Shown here: positions 34,801-46,800 of the stretch, piece by piece
How the letters are laid out: every line of letters starts with the position of its first letter
Numbering within the stretch: position 1 is the first letter of the stretch
Assembly: GCF_964656455.1 (NCBI RefSeq)
Contig: NC_135717.1
Location: forward strand, 10,507,033-10,571,032
Direction of reading: 5' to 3'
Source of the DNA: Halichoerus grypus
Lineage: Eukaryota; Chordata; Mammalia; Carnivora; Phocidae
DNA length: 64,000 nt
Made by a program: the position numbers and the translations under genes
Notes under the pieces: generated by a model
The model's database searches: none
Seen by the model: the letters and a program-made list of their open reading frames with translations, nothing else
What the model was told of the DNA's origin: nothing

Positions 34801-37800
34801 CCATAGCCTGTTCCTGACGGACAAAGGAGAAGTCTACTCTTGTGGCTGGGGCGCTGACGGGCAAACAGGTAGTGGGCCCTTCCCCCCGGGGATGGTGCAC
34901 TAGGGAGCTGTGAGCTGTAGGGTGAAAAGTGAAAGCCCCACTTGCTGGAGATAACCACGGTTAACAGTTTCCCGGTGCCATTCCAGAAACGAGCTATCAC
35001 AGGTGACACTTCCTGTGGCCTCCCTGCCCTTCCTTGCTGGGCCTGGCGTCCAGCCGTGCAGGCCCCCTGCAGTCACTTCCTGGAGCCGGCCTCCTCTTGT
35101 AGCCAGAGGGCCTTGACACAAGCCGACCTTGCCTGGAATGCCTGTCTTCACTCTCCTTTTCATCCGTTAGGCCTCATCTTGGGTGTCCATCTCTTCCGGG
35201 AAGTCTTTCTGGGCCATCCTTCCTAAAATGATTGTCCTCCTCCCTTGCAGATTCTCAGTATCCTGTTCCTTTCTTTTGTAATCCTTCCCAATTTGAGTTA
35301 TTAAGAAAAACAAAACAAGACAAAAACAACAAACCAAACTTTTTTTTTAAGATTTTATTTATTTATTTGTTAGAGAGAGAGAGAGCGCACAAGCGGGGGC
35401 AGGGGCAGGCAGAGGGAGAAGCAGGCTCCCTGCTGAGCGGGGAGCCCGATGCGGGACTCAGTCCCAGGACCCTGGGATCATGACCTGAGCCCAAGGCAGA
35501 CGCTTAACCGACTGAGCCACCCAGGCGTCCCTGAGAGTGACCATCTTCTTATAAGTTCACAGGCCTGGCTTATTTTCTGTCTTCCGAAACATGCACTCTG
35601 TTCTTTGCCCATTTGCTGACTTATTTATCTTTTTCCTATTGATTTTTAGGCATTTTTTATCCTGTCCCTGTATTTTTTGTGATTCTAGTGTCACACGTGT
35701 TTTTTCCCAGAGTGGGGCTTGCCTTTTTGTCCATCCGCTTCAGTTTTGAATTTTTTTTTTTTTTTTAAAGATTTTATTTATTTATTTGAGAGAGAGAGAA
35801 TGAGAGACAGAGAGCATGAGAGGGAGGAGGGTCAGAGGGAGAAGCAGACTCCCTGCCGAGCAGGGAGCCTGATGCGGGACTCGATCCCGGGACTCCAGGA
35901 TCATGACCTGAGCCGAAGGCAGTCGCTTAACCAACTGAGCCACCCAGGCGTCCCAGTTTTGAATTTTAACTGTGTTTTTTTCATTGCTTATCGCTTCCTT
36001 TTCAGATTTACCTGGCCATTTTCGATAGTCTCTTATTCCTGCTTTTGTTTCTTTAAACATTGCCCCCAGTTCTTTTTTTTATTTTGTTGGTTTGGTTTAC
36101 TCTGACTCACAGGGGCGTCCTTCCTTGTGTGTTGAGTAACTTTTGACCGTGGGCTCCTATTTCGTTGAATTGAACTTGCGGAAACCGGAAGGGCCTAAAT
36201 GGAGATGCTTTCCTCCAGAGGGGGTTCAGGTTGGCTTTTGCCTGTTGCTAAGGGGTGCTTCGAGTCTGATGTTGCCCTGGGTCCCATTGCGGAAGCCTGG
36301 TTTAAAGCAGGGAGTCGGGGGTGTGCGATCTGCCCTGGTCTGCTGCCCGGGGCTCCCCTTCTGTCACATGAGGATGGTGACATGTGTCCCAATAGCCTCT
36401 GGCCTGCCCTGCCTTTTCCCCTGTTCACTGTCTACCACGCCAGTGGGCTAGTTTCGGCTTACTGTTATTTTGTGGGGTGTTGTGGGGGGTGGGATGGGCT
36501 CTGAGTGATTTCCTTTATTCTCTGGTAAGCCCAACGACAGTGCTTTGGAGATCACTTGTTGCAGCATTCCATGTGTGTATTCTCATAGGGTCCCCGGGCC
36601 TCACTGTGTCATGCTGTTCTGTCTCGTCAACGTTTCTAACTTGAATCAGCCTTAGAAAGCCTCCAGGGTTTTAAAAATAAACGCTCACTCTTCTGTTCGT
36701 TCCTCCTCTGAGAGAGCGTGGAGAAGGAAGCCGTAGCGCGCGCAGAGGACCAGATCAGCCTTGCCGAGCTGCTCCTTGTAAAGCGTTTGACACTGTACTC
36801 GGCACGTAGGAAGCCTGGGGAAGTGTCTGTTCCAGAGTCAGTAGCTGGGAGTGACGCTTGGCCGTCCTGGCAGGTCTGGGTCACTACCGTATCACCAGCG
36901 TGCCCACCAAGCTGGCTGGGGACCTGGCCGGAGTGCACATCGTGCAGGTGGCCACCCACGGCGATTGCTGCCTGGCCGTGTCTGCTGAGGGCGGCCTCTT
37001 CGGTTGGGGGAACTCGGAGTACCTGCAGCTGGCCGCCGTCACCGACTCCACACAGGTACGGGTCGCTCACAGCGCCGCCTGGGAGGTTTGGAATTACAGA
37101 GGGTTACGGGCGTTTATGAGGTTCTTCAGGGGCGCCTGGGCGGCTCGGTTGGTTGGGTGTCCGACTCCTGATTGCAGCTCATGTCCTGGTCTCAGGGTCG
37201 TGGGCCCCGTGCTCTGTCGGGAGTCTGCTGGGGATTCTTTCCCTCGCCCCCTGCCCCTTTCCTGCTTGTGTGCGTGTGCCCGCGCTCGCTCTCTTTCTCA
37301 AATAAATAAATCTTTAAAGAAAACAAAAGCCTCTTCAGCGAAGTGTGACATGGGATGTGCAGCTTAGGCCCGACCACCTGTAAGACCGCCTCTTCCTGGC
37401 CAGCTTGTCAGAGTCTGGAACGAAAGCTGGGGGTCAAAGCCATGGTTATCCAGCCTCCGACGCGGTAGTCCTCAGAGCAGGCTGTTGGGTACGCCTGTGC
37501 GCCCCGTCCCAGTCTGAGGGGTAGGAGCTCCCATGGTGTCCCCGTGCGCTTCCTGTTGCCGTGTGTGTACCTGCCACCCAGAGCGTGCAGGTCACAAGTG
37601 TGCACGTGCCCCCCCCCGCCCCCCGGCAGCAGGACACGCACAGGACTTCAGGCACCGCTGCCTGTGGCCTGTCCCCACCGCCCCCGCCTTCTCACTGACG
37701 GGAGCCAGCCTCCGTACGGTACAGCAGGGTTTTAAACATGAAGGGGAATCACAGGTAAAAACAAAAAGTAGAGCTCACTGCGTGGTGAATCTCCATGTGT

Positions 37801-40800
37801 CTCTCACCTGCGTTCAACAGTTCTCAACTAAGGGCCTATTTAAAAGAACAGACAAAACCAAACCCCCCCCGCCCCACTCAGAAACCCGAGACACAATTCA
37901 CCATTTTCAAGTGTAGAACTTAGTGGTTTTTAGTGTAGTCTTGAGTTGTGCAGCCATCTAATTCCAGAACATTTTCTTTACCCTCCTCCCCCCGCAAAAA
38001 ACAACCCCATACCCCTAATGGCCAGTTTTTGTTGCTATCTGCTTCTCTGCCCTGGATTTTTTTTTTAGAGAGAGAGAGAGAGCATGTGCAAGGGGGTGGG
38101 CAGAGAGAGGGAGAGAGAGAGAATCTCAAGCAGGCTCCTCGCGGAGTGTGGAGCCTGACGCGGGGCTCGATCCCAAGACCCTGAGATCACGATCTGAGCT
38201 GAAACCAAGAGTCGGACCTTAACCGACTGAGCCACCCAGGTGCCCCTGCCCTGGATTATTTTGCAGTAAATCCCAGACATCATATTTTATCCATAAAAGT
38301 TTCTATATGTCTCTCTAAAAGATAAGGACTATTTAAAAAATATACTTTATTCCTTAATACTATTAAACTTCTGACATATACAGAGGGTTTTAAATATGTA
38401 TTTTTTTAAAGATTTATTTATTTATTTTAGAGAGAGAGAACACGAGGAGGGAGAGGGAGAGAGGGAATCTCAAGCAGATTCCTTGCTATGCACGGAGCCT
38501 GACACGGGAGTGCGACCCCAAGACCCTGAGATCACGACCTGAGCTGAAACTGAGAGTCGGTCGCTTAACTGACTGAGCCACCCAGGTGCCCCTGCCCTGG
38601 ATTATTTTGCAGTAAATCCCAGACGTCATATTTTTTTTTTTTAAAGATTTTATTTATTTATTTGACAGACAGAGATAAAGAGGGAACACAAGCAGGGGGA
38701 GTGGGAGAGGGAGAAGCAGGCTTCCCACCAAGCAGGGAGCCTGATGTGGGGCTCGAGCCCATGACCCTGGGGTCATGACCTCAGCCAACGGCAGATGCTT
38801 AACGACTGAACCACTCAGGCACCCCCAGATGTCATATTTTATCCATAAAAGTTTACATATGTCTCTCTAAAAGATAAGGACTAATTTAAAAATACACTTT
38901 ATTCCTTAATACTATCAAACTTCTGACAACATACAGAAGGTTTTAAATATGTATTTTTTAAAGATTTATTCATTTGAGAGGGCAAGAGAGTGGGTGGGGG
39001 GCAGAGAGGGAAAGAGAGAGAGAGAGAGAGAATCTCAAGCAGACTCCCCGCTGTGCACGGAGCCTGACATGGGGCTCGATCCCAAGACCCTGAGATCACG
39101 ACCTGAGCTGAAACCGAGAGTCAGTCGCTTAACTGACCGTATCACCCAGGCGCCCCTTAAATATGTATTAATAAAGAGATCAGCCCAGAGGGAAACTAAA
39201 GGTCAGCGAACAGGATGAGGAGAAGCATTCCCTGTGGTCCGGCCCAGTGGCTAGAAGCCGTGGCAGATATGGTTCTGAGCTTCCCAGTTAAGCCAAAGCA
39301 GAGAAGAAAACACGCCCATTTAAATGATTCATTGTTTCTATAAGATAAACAAATAACGTGTTCAGGAAAGTTGTTGCTCTTCCTGCTCCCAAGTCCTGAG
39401 AACCTGTCCCCCACAGCCTTCCTGTGGCGGACAGATCCGGGGTCATGGCACTGTTACCCCTGCATAACAGATGACCCCAGCACTTCGTGATTGCCCCCAA
39501 CACACATTTATTGTCTCACAGTTTCTGTGGGTCAGGAATCCAGGGGTCTTTCCAGATTTATTCCCCAGTAGAGGCACCAAGACCAAATCCCGCTGGAAAG
39601 CTGAGTTGGCCACACTTCATTCTGCAAACCCCTGACCCTCGTGTCTCTCGTTCTCGGCAGCAGATCTGGCCCGATTCATAGAGAAAACATATGCTATCAG
39701 ATACGAGTGCCCTCAGTTTCCCACTCTGAGTCCTCTACCCTCCAGGCCTCCCCTGTGACGCGATTCTCCTCCCTACGTCCCGGGTCCCGTCTCCTCCCGC
39801 CTTCTCAGGAGCCCTCCTCCATCTGCTGGGCCTTCTTCCCCGCAGCTCCAACCTCCCCTTCTCCACTGGTCCCTCCCCGTCTGTCCTTCCACCCGACCCA
39901 TGCGGCCTCCACCTGCAGACGCCCCGTGTGGACTTCCCGCTCTCCACCCAGACTGCTCTTCAGGGGTCCACACGTCTGTATCCCCAGACATTTCCACTCG
40001 GCTGTCTCTGGGCACAGTGACCTGCGCATCACCCACACCCCGGTCCTCCACTGTGTCCCAGGTCCCCTCACGTGGCCTCTGGAAATCCTCCTCTTCTTAG
40101 TACCCCTGCTGGCTCCCCATTGGGCTCGGGAGAAAGACCAATTCTTTACCGGGGCCCACGACCTCCTGCCGACCTGGGCTCTATATCTCCCCTCAGGCTT
40201 CCACTTCAGCCTCTCTGACCTTGTTCAGGCCCCCTGAAGGAGGCCCGCTCACCCCTTGCCCCATGCACGGGCCAGCTCCACTCCTGCACATGCCCTCTCT
40301 CCCCTTGCCTGGTCACCCCTGCTCATCCTTGAGGTCCCAGGATAAAATGAAGCCTTCCAGGTCCTTCCCTGATGCTCCTCCCCGCAAACTAGATCAGGTT
40401 CCCCAACATTCACTCTCTGAGACCCTGGACTCTACTTCATTGCATTCAGTGCAAATTAATTTGGGGTTAATTTTGGCTGGCCTCTTACCTTTTCCACTGG
40501 ACTCCGCTCTGAGAGAGGGACCAAGTCACTTCCTCCCTGTTGAATCCCAGCACCTGGTTAGATCTTTAGTGTATCTTGGACGTTCAGGAAATACTTATAG
40601 ATTGAATCAACGAACTGGGCCTTCCCTACTTTGCACATGAGACAGAGCATTTCCGAGTTCTCACTGGTTTGTCTCCCTAACAGTGTGGCTCTGGTTTGGA
40701 TTCAGGTGAACGTGCCCCGGTGCTTGCCCTTCTCAGGAGTGGGGAAGGTGAAGCAGGCCGCGTGTGGTGGTACAAGCTGTGCCGTGTTAAATGGTGAGAC

Positions 40801-43800
40801 CCTCCTGCGGGCGCTTCGTCGGGGAGCTCTAGGTGGGTTGGGTGGGGGACGGCTCAGGGGCCACCGGAGTCTTGGCTGCGGCCCTCAGCCCGAGGGAGGG
40901 AAGGGAGCGTGGCTGTGGGAAGGCCTGGTTAGACTGGGCTCAGTTTCATAGACGGTGAGGGTGACGTTCTTGACAGAAGGATAGTAGCCAGGATTCAGAT
41001 GTAGACAAATAGACGGTGACGGGACTGAGTCCTTCTAACCTCTGTAATAATAGCAGACCTCTGGGATCTGCTCCTGCTTCTCCCTTCGCCTGGGCCGGAG
41101 ACTCAGCCCTGCCTTCCCCAGGGAGGCTGTGCCAGAAGAGAAGAGAGAAGGGCAGAGAGGAGAAGGGCCGTTGGCTGTGGATACCGAGGCCCATGGCCCT
41201 GGGATTAAATGTCTGGCACCGCTGAGGAGCATTAAACCTATGACCAAAATACTCATTCCTGAGACTTTTAGGAATCTGGCCAGAGGTTGGTTGTGTACTT
41301 GGCTTGCTCTCACAATCGGTGTGAAACGCAGAACATCTGTTTGGGAAAAATCGTCCTTCTGAGCCTCCCCTGTGCTCGCCCGGCTGCTGGGTGACAGATG
41401 ACCCGGGCCCGTCCCAGTTACGCTCCGGATGTGGGAAGTTTGTGTCCTGAGATGGGTTAGCTGGCTAGACGTCCGCCACAGGCGAGAATTGGAAAGAGGA
41501 GAGAAGAAACATGATTTTAGATCTCTGTCCGTGTGTTCTTGCCAAGCAAGGAGGGGGAAAAAAAAAACCCATCCGCGTGGATATAGTGGATCTTGGTGGT
41601 GCGGTCTGAATTTCCAGTGAGGGCGGGCTGTGCTTGGTTCGCCTGACTGACCACTGTGTTTGCTCTAACGCAGGAGAAGGACAGGTTTTCGTTTGGGGCT
41701 ACGGAATTCTTGGGAAAGGACCGAACCTTGTGGAAAGTGCGCTTCCCGAGGTGATCCCGCCCACTCTCTTCGGCCTGACGGAGTTCAACCCGGAAGTCCA
41801 CGTTTCCCTCATCCGATGTGGCCTCAGCCACTTTGCTGCCCTGACCAGTAAGTGGCCAAGCCCGAGCGACCCTGGGGGCTGGCAGAGCTTAGCTGTGTCA
41901 GGTGCAGCCGCAGCCTCGCGCTGCACTCTCCCTTCTCTGTGTGGACCCTTCCAGAGAGCGGCTAAGCCACGAGTTGCTTGGCCTTGAGGTCCTGTGATGT
42001 GCATCTTCTCTTCATCCTGGAGTCCTGTGTTTTTGGTTCATTTGGTTCATTTGGCTTGTGGTCAGGCTAACGGTAAAGCGAGTTTCCTCAAGAGGGCGCC
42101 AGTCGGTGGTAGGAGAGGGGTACCGGCAGACGCCCGCAGAGGGTCTGGCGAATCCACGGTGGGTAACCAGGAGGTGATGTGTGGGACGGCAGGAGGCGGG
42201 TCTGGAAGCCCATCCTGTGGTTTCTGGGAGGCCAGTCTGCCCGAGTCCTCCAGAGGGATCAGAGGCCACGATGGAGGTTTTTGCAAAGCGTTGCCAGATT
42301 ACAAAGCCATCAAATGTCCCGTGACTCGCGGGCGTCTGGCTGGCGTGTCCACGTGTCTTACTCCACCTCGGTGAGCGTTGCTGGTTCGGTTTGCCGCTCT
42401 GTCGCTGACTTAACAGTCAGGTTGAACTAAATTCATTTCACGTTGTGATTCTCAAGTAAATTCGTGGTTTCCTTGCGATTAGAAAATCTTCTCATTTCAT
42501 GGGAAGTAACTGTTTTGTTTTGAAACAGCTGGGCTGGGATGATGAGTTTGGGTCGTTCTGAGTCACAGGAGTTTTTTGAAGCTGTTTTGCTTGAGCCAAT
42601 GAGAATCCGTATGGCCGAATTCTGGAGGCAACAAAGATCTATTTTCCAGGATATTTCCGGGCTTAAACTCTGCGCAGAGTCACATTCTTGGAAATCCATA
42701 CGAAGTGTTCGACTGCGGTGGACTGTTTTCTGTTTGCTGTCATGCCTTGTGGCCTCTGTGGGTCCCGTTGATTTTCCCCAGGACCCGGTGGCCACCCTCC
42801 ACGTGCTGGTTACTGCCCCTCAGTAGGGGGAGTGCCAGAGCTGGGGTTTCTGCCCCGTCTGTGGGCCCAGCATTTGCATTCTGCCAGCTGGGGGTTGGCA
42901 TCGGTCGGTTTACCCTGAGGTCTGCTCACGTTTTTTTGGGGGGGCAGACTGAATTGTTCTGTTGAACAGATAAAATCTGAGGGGGGGACCGAGGAGGATG
43001 GTGAGATCAGAGGGCTCTGACTGCTCATAACAAAGGGGCTGTGGGTGGTGCCCTGCCAGGGCTGGGGGCCCGTCCTGCAGGTTGGCATTCCCAGGGCCCC
43101 CCTCTGCCTTCAGTCTGCTGGGCTGTCCTCCTCCCTCGTGGCACTTTTTACAATTTGTAAACATCCATTTTTACAGTGAGGTTTGCTCACGTGTCTGGGT
43201 CTTGCTCTGTGACTCGCCACAGCCCCATGAGGACAGGGACCGTGCGTGTTCAGTCGCTGCCCTGTCCCAGCTCCTGGCACACGGACGAAGACCTGGCCCA
43301 CAGAGGCGCTGGTCACTGTATCTCTTGACCCAATGGTCCCGGGATACGGAAACCAGACAAGGAATGACAGATCGTCCTGCTTCTCACCTGGTCAGGGCGT
43401 GACCTGGGCTCGAGGGGGGCTCAGCTGTCAGGCTTTGAGGAGGGGGTGTGCAGAAGGGGCGAGCAGAGCGGGCTGTGTGTGGAACCACCTGGCCCCAGAG
43501 CACCGCGCCTGCGCCAGTCCCCCACGTGATGGACGCAGCGCACATCCATTCAAAGGAAAGCATTAAGGCCTGGTAGAAATTGAAATTGAACAGAGGGCCC
43601 TGTTGGTCCCTGGTTCTAGAAAGCCTGTTCTCATGACCCTCCTCCTGGAGACCTGCTCTTGGTCTAGCCCCAGCCAAACTACCATTTTCCTTTCTTTGCA
43701 GACAAAGGAGAGCTGTTTGTGTGGGGCAAGAACATCCGAGGGTGCCTGGGCATCGGTCGCCTGGAAGACCAGTATTTCCCGTGGAGGGTAAGGCTGTGCA

Positions 43801-46800
43801 GGGCGGGCTTGAGGGCGCACCCGCGGCGTGGGGCTCCACCAGCGTGCAGCTGGGCCAGCGCCAGGGCCCTGGGAACAGCTCCCCCTCTCCGGTCCTGGCT
43901 GCCCCCTCCTGCCCCGCGGCTTCAGGGGAGGCCCCGTCATGGTGAGGAGCCCGAGCGGGCGCCCAGCTCATGGCTCACTGCCCTTAGCTCTGTCCCGGGG
44001 CCTGCTGAGCGAGCAGCCTGCCGGAGCGGGGAGCAGCCTGGCTGAGGGTTCCAGTCCCTCGGCGCCCTGGAAGAAGCCTCGTTAGAGGCTGTCCGTGGGC
44101 ACGTGGAGTGGGGAAACAGAGGCACGCCAGCGCCCCAGAGAGGAGCAGGCCGTATGCAGGCCGGGCGCCGTGAGGCCCTGAGAGGGAGGGATTGGAAATG
44201 ACGAAGTTGGTGCGCCAGGAGCTGTTTACAGAGGCCTGTGTGGAGGAATGTTTTACAGCGAAGTGAAAAGAGAGCAGGATGTTTAATATTCAGAGTGCCT
44301 TACCACAGCCACCAAAGTGAAAAAATAAAAGCTTTCCCTAGGGAGAGGATGCAATTATACAAAAAGAGGCTCATTTAAAAATTAAAGGGGAAAAAGGTTC
44401 TTTCCTAAATTGTAGTTTACCTTAGTATTGTTTATAAGTTCTCCTAAAACAAAACAAAACAAAAAGCTCTTCATATTTTTGCAAACAGAACATATGTACA
44501 TGGTACAAGAGGTATTATGAAAAGTAAGTCTCCCATCTCTTGTCCCGGAGGCAGCCCCTGGTACTGGGTTCTTAGGTTTCCTTCCAGACGTAGTCTCTGC
44601 GTCGAGAGGCATGTGCACACACGTGCTTAAGTATCTTCTTTGAAGGTTGGATTTTAACAGCGTGTTTTGAAATCGTGTAAAGCATTTTTTAAAAACCTCA
44701 TGTGAAAATGCAAAAGCAGTGTATAACATAAATAAAATCAGGATTTGTCTGTCAAAAACCCGCTGTAAGACGTTTCAAGGCCTCCGTATTTGGGGCGTTG
44801 TTTCCCTTGGCCGTGGGCTGTCCTGGTTCCTAGTGACCTCGGTAGGCCCTGACCCCTTTATAAAAACTGGAGGTGCCGTTTCTAAGAAAACAGGTCAGAA
44901 TGGGGCTTTCTGTTTGCTGGAAAGAAATGGTTGTGCACCGGGGTTGGGCGCAGGCTGGTTGGTGCTCGCTCGCTAGTCCCCAGCCCGGGATCCCCCTTGC
45001 AGGCGAGGAATGGGCGGCCGCTTGGTGGACAATGGGGGGCAGGGCAGGTGATGCGAGCGTCGATGGTGTGGAGGCCCCGCTCGCTGTCGTGGTAGTTCCT
45101 CACTTCTCGCCGAGGAGAAGCTTGGCGAGCGGCAGAGCGGCTGGGTTTTGGATGCACGACTGCTGTGCTGGGTGTGGGGGGCTCCCCACCTGCTTCCCTT
45201 TCCCCCACATTACAGTGAAGATCACCCATGCAATAAGATTTGGAATCTGATCGCACTGTCCTGTCCAAATGGCCGGGGGTTGGTGCCCGCTGTGGGGCCG
45301 GAACCACCCGGGTGCCGAGGCCACTTGCTGTTCAGACCAGAGCCCCCCTCCGCGGACTCCTTACTCGCCAAGTGGCCCTCTGGGAATGTCGCTCCCTGTA
45401 CCCCTGCTGTCAGGGAGGGGACACCCCAGGCCGTGTCCCCGACAGCTGCTCCCCTTGGCACACTAGCTGAGCCCTCCGTGCTTGTGGGGTTGGGAGGACC
45501 AGCCGAGGAGAGCACCTTCCCGCGTGGTGCTGAGGACCTGGCCCTTGCCGTGCTCTGGGGGCCCGGAGCTGTCAGCCTGGGCTCTGGGGGATGGTGGTGG
45601 CCCGAACCGGGTTTGGGATCAGCGGGGTTGGATTCCTTAAAGATCAGATTCGCCTCATATTGGGTAGTGGGATCTTAGTCCATTCTATTCTTTTGCACTC
45701 TTTTTTTTTTTAATGACAGGTGATTTTTATTCTTTAAAAATTTGTATTTTTGTATTAATCTTTGGCGGGAGAACTGTTATATCACTTTAAAAGTATTCCA
45801 AGAAGGGAAAAAAAGAGTAAAGCCCTCTTTGTAGCTCCTACAATGGCACTAACTAGTTATTCCCAGAGCCCCAGAGCCCGGGCTGCTTTGAAGGGTGAAG
45901 GCCCAGCGAGTGACACCTGTGGCCCCCCCCACCCCCCGCCCCGACTCAAACCTCTCCTTCCAGAAGCTTTCCTGGAGGTTATCCTGCCGCACACTGACAC
46001 AGCTCGGAGGGTCAGTGAGCTCTTCAAGGCCACTCATCCCGTAAGAGGCAGGGCCCAGAGTCAGACTCCGGTGTGTCTGACTTGACACTTCACCGTGGTG
46101 CCCTCCCCTGCGAGGGCCTGGAGCTGGAGAATCAGGTCCCCAGTGGTGGGGAGGAGGCGGGGACATGCCCCCCAGGTCTATACAGGGGCCCCCTCCGACC
46201 TACCTGGCGCCACTGCCGGATCAGGCCCCCGGGGCAAGCGTTTGAATGGCCTTCCCCCATCACCCACCCCTGTCTGAGGGGCAGCAGTGCTGTCCCGTGT
46301 GCCGGGCGCCTTGCTTTCCTTCCATCCTCAGGACAGCCTGAGGATGAAGCGCACCCCCCCCTGCCCCCCGGCCTGCAGCTGTGGTCGCTGACCTCAGGCA
46401 TCGGCGTGGCTGCCCTGTCTCAACGGCCACGTGGCAGGTGGGGCTGTGACGTGAACTTGGGGCTCTGCGTGCAGACTCTGCAGCCCCTCGCTGCATGCCC
46501 TCGGGTCGGACCGGCTTGGGTTGGGGCGCACGGGCTGGCAGGCCCTCTGGCTGCCCGGCCCTTTCCCACACGGCCCCGGGCCCCAGGCGGGGTGTCTCGG
46601 GGAGCAGACGTGTCGGGGCCGTGAAGGAACTTGCAGATGCAGCCAAGTCAGGGAGCAGCCAGTTCAGGGCTCCTTCTCAGCCCCCCACCTTTCTCCTGGG
46701 GGCGCTTAAGACCTTGTCGTGAAGAGGGACGTTCCTGATGCCGCTCAAACTTGTAAGAGTGTGTAAAGAGTCCTTCAGGCTGGTCGTGGTGCGGTTTTTG

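Larger units (their letters stand above)
38247..39156 (+). repeat. Tandem duplication, 346-bp unit, in RCC1L intron 7
   Basis: Copy A is 38247-38592; copy B is 38593-39156 including a later SINE insertion at 38631-38827. Each unit holds about 160 bp of non-SINE sequence (tgccctggattattttgcag ... ttttaaatatgtatttttt) followed by a reverse SINE. The copies differ at scattered sites. Confidence 0.9.
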
